In this document: piece after piece, positions 43,831 to 54,559 of the stretch
How the letters are laid out: the number at the start of each line of letters is the position of its first letter
Position numbering within the stretch: the stretch's first letter is position 1
Source: Ariolimax columbianus
Taxonomy: Eukaryota; Mollusca; Gastropoda; Stylommatophora; Arionidae
Assembly (NCBI GenBank): GCA_036924085.1
Contig: JAVGWX010000005.1
Location: 95,233,764-95,297,763, forward strand
Length of the DNA stretch: 64,000 nt
Direction of reading: 5' to 3'
Translations under genes and position numbers: made by a program
Notes under the pieces: generated by a model
Database searches by the model: none
What the model was told of the DNA's origin: nothing
Seen by the model: only the letters and a program-made list of their open reading frames with translations

Positions 43831-44154
43831 CTGTTTCCGGGAGCACGAAGGAAGACGTAAAGTGGATTTTCTTTGTCAGTGTGTTTTACCTGACTGATTA
43901 CATTTCATTCCCCAAATGGAATGCTTCGTTAGAATACGTGTCATCCTTCCAAAGTGGGCTAGCTTCGTGTCCTTCTAATGCTGGTGTATACATGATTAAA
44001 TATAATATTTGGCGTTAGCGAAATCGAAAGATGTGTAGCAGTATACGGTAACTATTGTTAGACTTCTGGAGTTTCTTCTGGTTCATTTGTCAAGGCTCTT
44101 GCGGTTGTGATACTGTTTGATAGTAATGGTAAAGGTACATACAAAGCAGACATT

Positions 44155-44350
44155 ACTGTTGGGGATGAAGTGTTGTAGAGACTTCATTGTACAAAGAGAC
44201 AGCTTGTTTATGAGGTGCGGTGATCAGTTCTCTCGCACACTGCCGTTCGTTTCTTAACTGTAAGCCAGGTACCAACTAATTTACAGCTGCGTTGACTTCA
44301 GCGTGAAGGTAATAGGAGCTGAACATCGTACCTTTCTCGTCAAAAACGAG
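44155..44350 (-). mobile_element. SINE related to 4140 and 7465, head not resolved
   Basis: The terminal hairpin ATGAAGTGTTGTAGAGACTT (44165-44184) and a CCAGGTACC block followed by TTTACAGCTG match the body of the other two copies. I could not identify clear A and B boxes at the far end. Confidence 0.55.
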
Positions 44351-44509
44351 TTACGGGGTACTGCACCGTCGATTATACAACAGGTCCTGTTCATACGTTA
44401 TGATGATTGGTGGCTTCGGGTGAAGCATAGAGTCTCAGCTACAGCTTTCCCCTTAACAGGAAGCATGTATCCGAGCATTTAAAGTCACAGTTTCAAAAGC
44501 AATAGTTTT

Positions 44510-44585
44510 CCATGGTGATGTGCTTGCTAGTCTCATGCACAACTATCTTGTGTCGCCTGTTATGACATGTAAACAAGATAATAGT
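44510..44585. repeat. Short dispersed repeat, copy 3
   Basis: TTGCTAGTCTCATGCACAAC and TCGCCTGTTATGACATG match copies at 10212, 19935 and 57148. Confidence 0.6.
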
Positions 44586-44939
44586 GACACGATGCATATC
44601 AAACTGCTCTGCCCTTTGGTGTGGAGGGGAGGGGATGGGAGGGGGTAGTGGAGTGGAGGAAGTGATATGCTATAGAAGATGGAAGTAGAAACGCCTGGCC
44701 GCCTGATTTGGAGTCCTGCCTTTTTAGCAGCGACACATACGTTCAAAACTCCCCTAAACTCTTTTCTTTCTACGATGTTTAATATCAAAACATAGCCTGC
44801 GCACTCTGTGACGACAGCAGGGACAAGCAGCCTTCATTGCTCAACCATATCAATCGGTCCGATGGATCACAACAATTTAATTAAATGTCAAAACAAAACA
44901 TTTTGTTATTGAGAAGACTAGTTAGAGCCCAGTCCTACA

Positions 44940-45862
44940 AAAGATCGTTTCTAAACCTGGAAATATAAATAGAAAACAAGAAGAATAATAGATCTAGCTG
45001 ACTCTGAGAGGAGACAAACTTACTAGATATGGAGATAGAAATAGAAAACAAGACGAATAATAGATCTAGCTGACTCTGAGAGCAGACAAACTTACTAGAT
45101 ATGGAGATAGAAATAGAAAAAAAGACGAATAATAGATCTAGCTGACTCTGAGAGCAGACAAACTTACTAGATATGGAGATAGAAAAAGAAAACAAGACGA
45201 ATAATAGATCTAGCTGACTCTGAGAGGAGACAAACTTACTAGATATGCAGATAGAAATAGAAAACAAGACGAATAATAGATCTAGCTGACTCTGAGAGGA
45301 GACACACTTATTAGATATGGAGATAGAAATAGAAAACAAGACGAATAATAGATCTAGCTGACTCTGAGAGGAGACAAACTTACTAGATATGGAGATAGAA
45401 ATAGAAAACAAGACGAATAATAGATCTAGCTGACTCTGGGAGGAGACAAACTTACTAGATATGGAGATAGAAATAGAAAACAAGAAGAATAATAGATCTA
45501 GCTGACTCTGAGGAGACAAACTTACTAGATATGGAGATAGAAATAGAAAACAAGACGAATAATAGATCTAGCTGACTCTGAGAGGAGACAAACTTACTAG
45601 ATATGGAGATAGAAATAGAAAACAAGACGAATAATAGATCTAGCTGACTCTGAGAGGAGACAAACTTACTAGATATGGAGATAGAAGTGGACAAACAAAA
45701 AGAATATTACATCTAGCTGACTCTTAGAGGAGGCAAACTTACTAGATATGGTGAAAGAAGTGGACAAAGAAAAGAAGATTATATTTATAACTGACTCCGA
45801 CAGGAAACGACAGGAGATGCAGTTGCTAGATATGGAGATAGAAGTAGATAAACAAAAGATAA
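44940..45862. repeat. 72-bp minisatellite, about 12-13 units
   Basis: The unit contains AATAATAGATCTAGCTGACT, CTGAGAGGAGACAAACTTAC and TAGATATGGAGATAGAAATA. The left two thirds are nearly identical, and units after 45690 are diverged. A 24-residue repeat on the minus strand gives a false 194-codon frame. Confidence 0.95.
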
Positions 45863-45954
45863 TATGATGGACAGTATAACTTGAGTGTATGTTCTGGTTG
45901 TTGTCCAGCTTTTCGTGTTGAATTCCTCATTCATGACGATGTTGATTTTGTAGC

Positions 45955-46110
45955 GTTTTATACTGACTCGTCTTACACCCCGAGTTGTACTGAAGGTAGA
46001 CTTGTGTTGTCTTGGTCGTAGTGCAATTCGAGGCTTCTCAGTAAACTAATAACGGGATCGCATTAGTTATCTCCACCTTTATGGCCGAACCCATGTAAAT
46101 CAATCACAAC
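45955..46110. repeat. Dispersed repeat RepB, copy 3
   Basis: TGACTCGTCTTACACCCCGA, CTTGGTCGTAGTGCAATTCG and GAGGCTTCTCAGTAAACTAA align with 43675-43830. Confidence 0.55.
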
Positions 46111-46256
46111 ATCTCAGCTCACTGTGGAGCATATGTTTTCAACCAATACACGCCAATACACGCGTGCAACATACGAGGATCAGAGAAGGCACACTTGACC
46201 ATCAGCAGTTCATTTCCTGGATATACACTATGGGGTATTAATAATCACACGCTGAC

Positions 46257-46380
46257 CACTACTTTCTAGGCATATATGTAAGTTGGCATCTACATATCAC
46301 TACTTTCTTGGCATATATTTAAGTTGACATCTACATATCACTACTTTCTTTGCATCTATTAAAGTTGGCATATGTCTGGT
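46257..46380. repeat. 41-bp tandem repeat, three units
   Basis: CACTACTTTCTAGGCATATA plus TGTAAGTTGGCATCTACATAT-like sequence occurs three times with several substitutions. Confidence 0.85.
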
Positions 46381-46892
46381 GACGAGTATTTTCTTTAAAT
46401 ATATTCAAAATGGCATCTGAAAGAGTACGCAGGAGAGGAAAAAAATACAACTTTCGTTGCTAGACTTTCTTGTGACGGAGACAAAAATGTTAGCCAAATT
46501 TAATAATGTAATTGTCTCGTTTTTACGCTCGCAGTTTTTTCTACGCCCCTGTGTCTTGTACAATGTTTTTCCCCAAGTAGTCCAGTAATCCAATTTCAAC
46601 AGGCATTTCTAATGGCTTTACTTCCAAAATATCTACGTCCTTGATGTTGAAAGAATAATAATCAGGCTTGTTTAGGTTATTTAGCCTTGACACTATTCAC
46701 CCCGCCCTCCTGACACCCCATCTCGACCCCCACCACCCAGCACAACACATATATTAAAGTGACGAATTATCTGTAACTTGTTCCTCCTTCCTTCAGACTC
46801 CTAGGGATTCCAGCTATTATCTTGTAACATTTATGTACGATATATGGTGTATTGTTTCTAGAACTATCTTTAAACGCCAGATTACTACTCAG

Positions 46893-47110
46893 GTGACGGC
46901 GTTGCCTAGTGGTTAAGTGGCACGGGTCACAAGCCGAAGGTGCTGGGTTCGATCCCGATCACAGCACCGGCCATTACCCCGGGGAAGCAAACCCTTAGAA
47001 AATGCAGGAGGAAGCAGACCCTTACATAAAATGCATGCTGAAGTCGGATGCACTGGGCCAACAGGGGCAAAATAAAAACTACATTGCGACGCACACCGCC
47101 TTGGGGATTA
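46893..47110 (+). mobile_element. tRNA-derived SINE with strong A and B boxes
   Basis: GTTGCCTAGTGGTTAAGTGG (A box) and GCTGGGTTCGATCCCGATCA (B box) lie about 40 bases apart, followed by a body with GGAAGCAAACCC and GCTGAAGTCGGATGCACTGG. The body half recurs at 39580-39665. It is not predicted to be a functional tRNA, since the acceptor ends do not pair well. Confidence 0.75.
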
Positions 47111-47224
47111 GAGAACAAGAAGAACGCAAAAAAAAGAGAAAAAAAAGATTACTAATCGACACAGCGACCAGAGGTCTTGGAATTTGGGATTGTAAATTGG
47201 CAGAGAAAAATAATCTTGACCATA

Positions 47225-47800
47225 AAAATTGCTAATGACCACAATCAAATTTCGTTAGAAGACACACTCCTACAAGATGTAAGATCATTCATATACATTG
47301 GCAGCAACATAGACATAGTATGAGGTACAAATAACGATTTGAAAATGAGAAAACATGAAATCAATAGAAGTTTTAATTTTATTATGGAAAACAAAAAAAT
47401 TCAATTCAATACATACATAATCGTCAACTCCGTTGTGAAGTCCGAGAAATCGTATGGCTCGGAAACATTGAAGACAAACAAAGGCAACAATCGGAAAAGA
47501 AAGTTGGAAATGGCATAAGAGGATCACTAATATGTGACTGATAAAATAAATCAGACAAGATATCAATGGGACATAAAATAAATCAGACAAGATATCAATA
47601 GGACATAACTTGAAAAGGGAGAGCTGGAGTTGGATTCAATACTAGCTGAGAGCATTGTACAACAGTCTCTGTTCTGGAATCTCCATGCCAAGAGAGGTAT
47701 AAACAGACCAAAACAGACAGAGAAGTGGCGAACATTAAGGGAACAAGTAAGACATGACCAGAGCTGAAAGCGATGTACCAGGACAAAAGAAATTGACATG
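47225..47800 (+). pseudogene. APE-type LINE, C-terminal relic
   Basis: The plus strand reads ISLEDTLLQDVRSFIYIGSN (an Fx-YLGS motif), NSVVKSEKSYGSETLKTNK (the LLYGSETW region) and, shifted, an IGHNLKRESWSWI-like block (WIGHxLR). LFWNLHAKRGINRPKQTEKW follows, resembling the ...LxWNPQGKRKRGRPxxTWR tail. Stops and frameshifts are numerous. A 32-bp direct duplication (about 47541-47604) interrupts the coding order. This is a different LINE family from the ones at 53742 and 61733. Confidence 0.78.
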
Positions 47801-47969
47801 TATTTGGTGAAGATTTGTGCTCGGCAGGGTCTAATTGATTTATTGACTTCTCTCACACAGTTTTGAGTGAATCATGCGTGCGCAAAACCATGTGTTGGAG
47901 AACGTAAAAGTCTTCCATTTGAGAGGAGGATTAAGAGTAACATTTAATATGTGAAAAATTTCTGAAACA

Positions 47970-48268
47970 ACCTCCTCATGATAAGGATGGAATGGTATAC
48001 TGACATATGGGGATAAGGAGGGAATGGTTTCTGACATATGGGGATAAGGAGGGAATAGTATTCTGACATATGGGGATAAGGAGGAAATGGTAGTCTGACA
48101 TATGGTTATAAGGAGGGAATGGTATTCTGACATTTGGGGATAAGGAGGGAATGGTATTCTGACATTTGGGGATAAGGAGGGAATGGTATACTGACATATG
48201 TGGATGAGGAGGGAATGGTATTCTGACATATGGGGATAAGGAGGGAATGGTATACTGACATATTTGGA
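47970..48268. repeat. 32-bp tandem repeat, about 9 units
   Basis: GGAATGGTATTCTGACATAT plus GGGGATAAGGAG recurs with small variation. Minus-strand proline/serine frames are artefacts. Confidence 0.94.
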
Positions 48269-48269
48269 T

Positions 48270-49040
48270 ATCAGGAGACAGAGTTACGGAATGTAGAGCA
48301 GACTGAAAGTACTGTAACAGTTAACATAACAATGAGTGAGTAGTTGGGAGATTCAAATTTTGGTTGACTAGCTAGCATCAATATTTAACCAGGAAGTCGC
48401 ATCAGAGATGGCGCAGATGTCATTTCCGGTACGTGTCCTACTTTACCGCCATTCTTTTTCCCCCGTATGGAATGATATATTGATAGAATAGAGGAGGTAG
48501 CGATACCTGAAGCTATCGTACAGGTAACTCACCCAATGTTATCAGTCGTTTCAGTGTCAAGTTGTCTGTCTACGGGTCAGGTAGATCACGGGCAGGTTCT
48601 AATGTAATTTACACTCCCTTTATCTCTCTCTCTCTCTGTCTCTCTTTTCTCTCTCATCCTCCAATAAACTTCTCTCTTTCCTTGTTCTCATAATTTAACC
48701 TTCTCATTCCTTCATTGCTTCTACCATCTCTCTCTTCTCTCTTATGTCTCTGATGTCCTCTCTTTGTCCCCTCTTTTCTATCCACGAGATTCGCTCCATT
48801 CATCTGTACATTCACATCTGATAGACATCAGTTCATTTCTTTCACTGTTTATTCATTGTCAATGTTTCTACACCACACACACACAGTAATAACTAGTGAG
48901 CATAACATCTGATCAGTCTCATTTTTTTCCATTCATAAATGACATGCTTGGATGTCATTGCGGAACTCATGTTGACGAAAATAGATTTAGATATCTCTAT
49001 TCTCTTTTGTCTTTCTATTTGTGATCTCCCATTTCTTGTT
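48270..49040. other. TC-rich and unique sequence, no gene
   Basis: A polypyrimidine stretch (TCTCTCTC and CTTCTCTC runs) lies at about 48615-48780. Otherwise no feature was recognised. Confidence 0.5.
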
Positions 49041-49044
49041 GTTA

Positions 49045-49250
49045 CATTTTCAATAAGGTAGCTCTGTTGTTTAGGGGTGAAGCGTCGGTTTCATAATCAC
49101 AACGCACCCGGTTCGAATCACGGCCATGTTCAGGTTGGCAGACATGGTTTTCTAGAGGAAACCTACCGTACTGCACACTTGCCAAGAAAGTTATAACAGC
49201 AGCCAAATAGGTTGGCTGTTGTAAGAAGCGACGCTCTGCAAAGGACATGA
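49045..49250 (+). mobile_element. tRNA-derived SINE
   Basis: GCTCTGTTGTTTAGGGGTGA (A-box region) and CCCGGTTCGAATCACGG (B box) are followed by a body with TGGTTTTCTAGAGGAAACC, which contains a GGTTTTC/GAAAACC-like inverted pair. Confidence 0.65.
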
Positions 49251-49379
49251 TAATTACTTTCCAATATAAGAGATGTTCTTGGCCTGTTTCACTGTTTGAT
49301 CCTCTACTTGTGTCTGTAGCTAGGTGTCAAGTCTACTCTGCTAATTATCAGAGTTGTTGTAGTCTCAATGTTAATGTAC

Positions 49380-49602
49380 AATACATATATCTGAGTGGTT
49401 TCGGGGTAAGACGTCGGCCTCGGGTGCTAGAGGTTACGGGTTCAAATCACAACGCATACCGAGGTTTTTTCACGTGGTCTTTCTGTTGGTTCGCCGGATT
49501 TCTGGGTAGCAGAGATCGGACATCCGTGTGCAGCGCTGCGCACGTTAAAAATCCCTCAGTAGTTGGATATCGTATAGTAAGCTTAACGACCGCTGCCCGG
49601 AC
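49380..49602 (+). mobile_element. tRNA-derived SINE with GCGCAGCGCTGCGC body
   Basis: GAGTGGTTTCGGGGTAAGAC (A-box region) and TTACGGGTTCAAATCAC (B box) precede a body containing the palindromic GTGCAGCGCTGCGCACG and GTTAAAAATCCC. That CACGTTAAA-AATCCC block is a common feature of animal SINE bodies. It directly precedes the next array. Confidence 0.7.
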
Positions 49603-49639
49603 ATAATGAAAAAAAACATGTTAAAAATCTACCGAATCT

Positions 49640-50002
49640 ATTACGGGATTCTCGCCGGTGTTACAGAGTTCACGCATTGTGCTGAGATTCTCGTCGGTGT
49701 TACAGAGTTCACGCATTGTGCTGAGATTCTCGTCGGTGTTACAGAGTTCAGGCATTGTGCTGAGATTCTCGTCTGTGTTACAGAGTTCACGCATTGTGCT
49801 GAGATTCTCTGGTGTTACAGAGTTCACGCATTGTGCTGAGATTCTCGTCTGTGTTACAGAGTTCACGCATTGTGCTGAGATTCTCTGGTGTTACAGAGTT
49901 CACGCATTGTGCTGAGATTCTCGTCGATGTTACAGAGTTCAGGCATTGTGCTGAGATTCTCGTCTGTGTTACAGAGTTCACGCATTGTGCTGAGATTCTA
50001 AG
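49640..50002. repeat. 37-39-bp minisatellite, about 9 units
   Basis: ACAGAGTTCACGCATTGTGC plus TGAGATTCTCGTCGGTGTT recurs. Two units lack two bases (TTCTCTGGTG), which shifts the frame. Confidence 0.95.
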
Positions 50003-50049
50003 AAAATATGTTGAAAAACCGGGCACTTATAGGTTAAACTGTATGCAAT

Positions 50050-51180
50050 GACAAAATGAGGATGACCAACACAGAAAGGAACGAACTATGAGAAAATGTA
50101 CAATAGACAAATCACACACAGACAATGAGAATGGCTATCACAGAGAGAAACATAGTCACAGAAGAAGAACACGACGAGGTACTTAGAAGTTCCATTATAT
50201 ACCTATATAGATCATTCTCAAACTATTTTTACACCGAGGGCCAGAATTGCGGAAATATGAGGAGACCAGTTATTATTGTGACGTATTTGTCTGCTCAAGA
50301 AACGTAAATGCTGCTAAATAAAATTACTAAGTGTTGTTGTAACGTAAAAGTTTATCTTGCACGTCTATCAGAAACGACAGATTCCAAGAATTGTTAATAG
50401 AAGATGCAGCAGAGGCGGAAAACTATCCAACACATGTAAGACCATTTAATGAAGCACTAGTTTTTTGCTTCTTTGGCTACAGAGATCGCAGCACTTTCTG
50501 GAGAAAGACCAAATTGTTTTCGAATTCATGTACACATTTACCACAGAGTTTCTACAATGTATTCAAACCAACATAGCATACCGAAAAATGTACATATTTG
50601 ACAAGTACAAAGAAAAAACAAACGTAACGATAGTAATAAAGGTTGCTCAAGAAATGTTATGGACAATTTAGATTGTATGTTGATAAGAATTTATTCCTTT
50701 GCTGATTATTGAACAAAATTAGCAAGATAACACAGGTTAATCAAAGAGTAGATGTTACAATGCGATTCATGAAGGATTCCAAAATTGATATGAGTAAATA
50801 TAACTTAACTACTTTGAAAACAGAAATTGAATAAATATTTGTTGTTGGTTGGGCGGTAAACCATAAGGGCGCAGGAATATCCGATTGAAGATAAAATGCA
50901 AGAATATCTCAAATATAAATCATTGTTGAAATTTTACGGTCTAATCTCTGATTTTTCACCAAAAAAAAAACGCTAAAGTGGTTGCACTAAAAGAAAACAT
51001 AGAATAGAACAGGTAGGTTAAGAAATGTAAATTCACATAGTCTCACTACTATACTTATCCACTTTCTGCGGGCATTGTATTTCGTCTAGTACACTGTGGT
51101 GATAAATTATATGAATAGAAACATTGTTGTTGATCTTGTGAAAACATAAGAAATCCGACAAAACTATCTTCTTCGTCTTC
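50050..51180. other. AT-rich, unknown; weakly coding-looking frames
   Basis: The frames at 50125-50307 and 50391-50576 contain non-repetitive segments such as EEEHDEVLRSSIIYLYRSF and IEDAAEAENYPTHVRPFNEA, which look more protein-like than neighbouring noise. I recognise no family. They may be a decayed gene or transposon. Confidence 0.3.
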
Positions 51181-51189
51181 TTCATCGTA

Positions 51190-52702
51190 CGCAGTCAGAC
51201 ATCTATCTTTATTTTTTCGAAAAAAGCAGCGGTCATCCTGAGGCTCTCGACACTACCATAGAGCTTGTCTAGTGTTGCCACTGGTGATGGCCACATCTGC
51301 TCTCTCTGATCCTCGTATGTCAGGCAGTTTTGCAGCAAATGCTCAGCGGTCATTTTCCCGGAACCACACGGGCATTCGTCAGTGCCACCTATCTTCAATA
51401 TGTTGAATAGGTGGTACCTCAGTCTATTGTGGCCAGTGCGAAGTCTGAAGACCACGACCTGCTCTCTTCTGTTCAACTGGTAAAAGGCATCGTTTTCTGT
51501 GTAGCCAGTATGTTCGGTTTCCCATTTGGTCATGCATCTAGCTCAAATAAGCCGTTTTGACTCTTCGAATGTCATACTAGTATCTGGTTGTGGTAGTCTT
51601 GCACCTTCTTTTGCCAGTCTGTCTGCCTGCTCATTGCCTTGGATGTTGCAGTGGGATGGAACCCACTGTACCACTACCCTTTTTGGTGCGGACTGCTGGC
51701 ATAGTTGACAGAGTACTGCTCTTAAATCTTTAAGTTGAGTATTGTTTTGGCTTTTTAGTGCTGTGACTACAGCCAAGGCATCTGTAAGCAGGACTATATG
51801 GCTTTCATTCCTTTTACCTGTCACCATTTCTTCCACTGCCGCCCTCATTGCCTCTGCCTGCGCTCTGAAATTGCTTGTGTATTTTGCAGTAGCGAATGAC
51901 AGTATTATTTTTCTGCCATTTGGTAGGTTCAGAAATGCTCCTGCCCCTCCGTTCTGTGTCGTGTTTGTTACAGAACCGCCGGTGTATGCATGGGTCCAGT
52001 CCATGCTTGTATAGTTTTTCGTTATGTAGCTCAGGGTAGTATATCTTCTTTCTTTTTCAGTCTGGCAGTTTTTGTTTCCAATACCTGGTATATTTTCTAC
52101 CACCTCTGGAAATATATGCTGCTTCCAGGTAGGTTTTCGCACAGTAGGGATGGGCTTTGGTGTTTTTAGTGCGTTCATGGGGTCTTCGTGCATCTTTGCT
52201 TTGGCTATTTCTGCAACGTTTCTCCGATTTAGTTTCCCATTTCCGAAATTGTTTAGTCTCTGGTGCATTGGATGGTCAGTCAGTCTTCTGAGTTTCTCTG
52301 ATTGCTGCTGGGCTCTGCAGTCTCTTCTGTCGGTCATGGGTTGCAGTTTTGTAATCATTTCAAGTTCTACAATTGGCGTTTACTTCATGCCTCCTGTTAT
52401 AACTCTCATGGCTTGGTTGTGGAGTTTGCTAATTTTATCGAAGTTCGCCTTTGCTGCTGTTGTTCATGCCGCAATGCCATACTCGAGAACTGGTCTCACT
52501 CTTCCAGTGTACAGTTTCTTTAGTATACTTTCGTCTGCTCCCCAGTTTGTGCCAGCAAGCTTCCTCATGATTGCCATTCTTTCTCTGGCTCTCATTCGGT
52601 TTCTCTCGATCTGACTTTTCCATGTCATGCGCCGATCAAATGTGACTCCCAGGTAGTCTGGGTCGAAAAAACTGTCTGAAAATAAACCAGAAAGATTCAC
52701 GA
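51190..52702 (-). pseudogene. LINE 3' half with RNase H and zinc finger
   Basis: One continuous minus-strand frame of about 500 codons is broken only by a few stops (at about 52464, between 52464 and 52358, and at 51543). In order: an RT thumb region LGVTFDRRMTWKSQIERN and LYTGRVRPVLEYGIAA; a linker with TDHPMHQRLN; an RNase H domain HAYTGGSV, FRAQAEAMRAAVEEM, LLTDALAVVTAL, WVPSHCNIQGNEQADRLAKE; then FRLRTGHNRLRYHLF and the C-terminal knuckle CPCGSGKMTAEHLLQNC. The first catalytic Asp of RNase H (usual YTDGS) is Gly here. The organisation fits the RNase-H-bearing I/Jockey group. The tail is GAAGAAGACGAAGAAG. Confidence 0.92.
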
Positions 52703-52830
52703 GTTGAACTGTATCAATGTATCTTAGATGGGTTAGATAAATCGAGTTTTAATCTCTCAAATAAGAACATATCAAAAAGATTTCCGAGTTGAACTGTAAC
52801 GATGACTCTGAAATTTTCGATAGAACAGTG
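52702..52830. repeat. Short imperfect direct duplication
   Basis: CGAGTTGAACTGTATCAATG (about 52701) and CGAGTTGAACTGTAACGATG (about 52787) lie about 87 bp apart. Confidence 0.6.
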
Positions 52831-53740
52831 CTAGTGAGAGTGTCCGTGGAAGTAAATTGGTCATGTTCCATTTATCGTTTGAAGGAAGTCTCTGATATAT
52901 GTCTGGAAACTATCAGTAGTCAGGAAGTTTGGTCGCCCATATTTATTTTGTTCTTCCACTTACAATAAAATTGTGATCTGAGGTTAAATTCGGAAACTCG
53001 TTGGGACTTTAACTATATGCATATACATAATTGAAGTTAAAACAGAATTTTGAGCAGGATTACCTTAGCAACGCTCTTTCATTAAGAGGGTAAAACTGAC
53101 CTGTCTTCTGTGGATCTAATTCCAGCCCACGTTCCCTATTAGACCCAACGAAAGTGCTCTCAGTCTGTCATTCATTTTACAGTTTCGGCGTGATTGTTGA
53201 TTAATTAAGATTGCACTAATCTTTAAAACCCATCACCGGGCAAAAGGTAAAGGGTATATTGTTAAATTGTTCCTAAGGATTTTATAGATTACATTTCCAA
53301 AAAAAGTTCATGGATATCCCATTTTCATAAGAAGAATTTAAACTGCTGATGAAAATTAAAATTATGAAATCGATAATCGATGGGTCGCTCCGTACAACCC
53401 ATGGTCCTTGCAGATGTTTAATGCACATATTAATGCTGAAGCACCTGCATAAGTTAAAAGTGTTGTACATCTTTACAAATATGTCAGACAGCGACACAAT
53501 GCTGCATATGTAAACATTGAAAGGATAAGGATTTCTAAAATAATTAGCTACGATGAGATATTGACATTTCTTGAGGGCAGATATGTTAGTGCACCTGAAG
53601 CATTGTCACGAATAGATGCCTTTGTGATATCAGAAAAGTACTATGGTGTCATTAAATTAGCAGATACTTTATCAGAACAACAAGAAGCATTTTACTAGGA
53701 AGGACAAGACGAATCGGAATTTACAAGTGTGTGAATACAG
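52830..53740 (+). pseudogene. Helitron Rep-helicase relic, N-terminal part
   Basis: Frames on the plus strand give a FHLSFEGSL-stop-YMSGNYQ block and VRKFGRPYLF (the SRxxMxxxYQDAMAIVRxFGRPDLF region upstream of the HUH motif). After a 28S-derived insert comes a KKVHGYPIFIRR-type block, then NRWVAPYNPW, MFNAHINAEAPA, VKSVVHLYKYV, YDEILTFLEGRYVSAPEALS and KLADTLSEQQEAFY. These match the Helitron order DNRWVVPYNP, NCHINVE, KYLFKYVYKG, YLDARYVSAPEAxWR and VHLPNQQ. No HUH motif was found and frameshifts abound. A LINE interrupts it at 53742. Confidence 0.8.
53051..53150 (-). pseudogene. 28S rRNA 3'-region fragment A
   Basis: The plus strand reads TGAGCAGGATTACC, AGGGTAAAACTGACCTGTC and CCACGTTCCCTATTAG, which is the reverse complement of the conserved 3' region of 28S rRNA. 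After CTATTAG the expected sequence is missing and CCAACG follows, as in fragment B. It sits within the Helitron relic. Confidence 0.8.
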
Positions 53741-53741
53741 G
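53732..53741. other. LINE target-site duplication, left
   Basis: TGAATACAGG precedes the LINE and is repeated at 54465-54474. Confidence 0.7.
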
Positions 53742-54464
53742 ATATGGAAATAAATGCAGATAAAACAAAGCTCATGACCAATTACGTAGCAGGGTTTAAA
53801 TCTGTAATAGAGGCAAATGGGCAGGAACTTGAGGTGGTAAAGCGTTTCAAATATCTGGGACCATTGATCAGCGAAGAGGGATCGAAGCCAGAGGTAATTG
53901 CAAGAATAGCACAAACAACAGCGGCGCTGACTAGGGTGAAACCTATATGGCAAGACAAGCGACTCGCCCTCGGCATAAAAGTTTGACTAATGCGCTCTCT
54001 GGTGCTATCAATATTTCTGTATGCCTGCGAGACCTGGATCATTACAGCAGATATCCAGGGCAGAATACGTGCAATGGAAATGAAGTGCTATAGAAAACTC
54101 CTAAATGTTACATATAAAGATCGTGACACAAATGTAGAAATATGTCAGAGAGTTGAAGACGCTATTGGCCCTTTTGAAGATCTGTTCACAGCTATCAAAA
54201 GACGAAAGATGGCCTGGTGCGGGCACGTCGCGAGGTCCAACGGAATTACCAACTCGATACTCTTTGGTTCCGTACCGGGACAGAGAGGGCGAGGACGTCC
54301 AAGGAAGAGATGGGTGGACAACATCACTGAGTGGTCAGGCCTTCGTCCCGGTGAGATACATCAGGCGGCGACAGACAGAGAGGGATGGTGTGGGATTTTG
54401 GGAGTGTCTTTATGTGTGCCCCAACGACCTGATGGGTTACGGGATGAACTGAACTGAACTGAAC
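53742..54464 (+). mobile_element. APE-type LINE, 5'-truncated, with target-site duplication
   Basis: A single frame with one stop (53984-53986) encodes MEINADKTKLMTN, VVKRFKYLGPLISEEGSKPE, ARIAQTTAALTRVKPIW, MRSLVLSIFLYACETW, RKLLNVTYKDRDTN, IKRRKMAWCGHVARSNG, GQRGRGRPRKRWVDNI and finally PQRPDGLRDELN in the open frame. These are the RT thumb and C-terminus. The 3' end is a short (TGAAC)n run. TGAATACAGG flanks both sides. With only one stop it is a relatively recent insertion into the Helitron relic. It is the same family as 2334-2614. Confidence 0.92.
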
Positions 54465-54474
54465 TGAATACAGG
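54465..54474. other. LINE target-site duplication, right
   Basis: TGAATACAGG directly follows the TGAAC tail. The first bases could also belong to the tail, so 8-10 bp are unambiguous. Confidence 0.65.
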
Positions 54475-54559
54475 TGACAATGCTAACTTAAATAAAGTGA
54501 TGAACAATCCAATAACTAAAGCTAAAATATACGAAATGACTGCATTTGCTATAATTATA

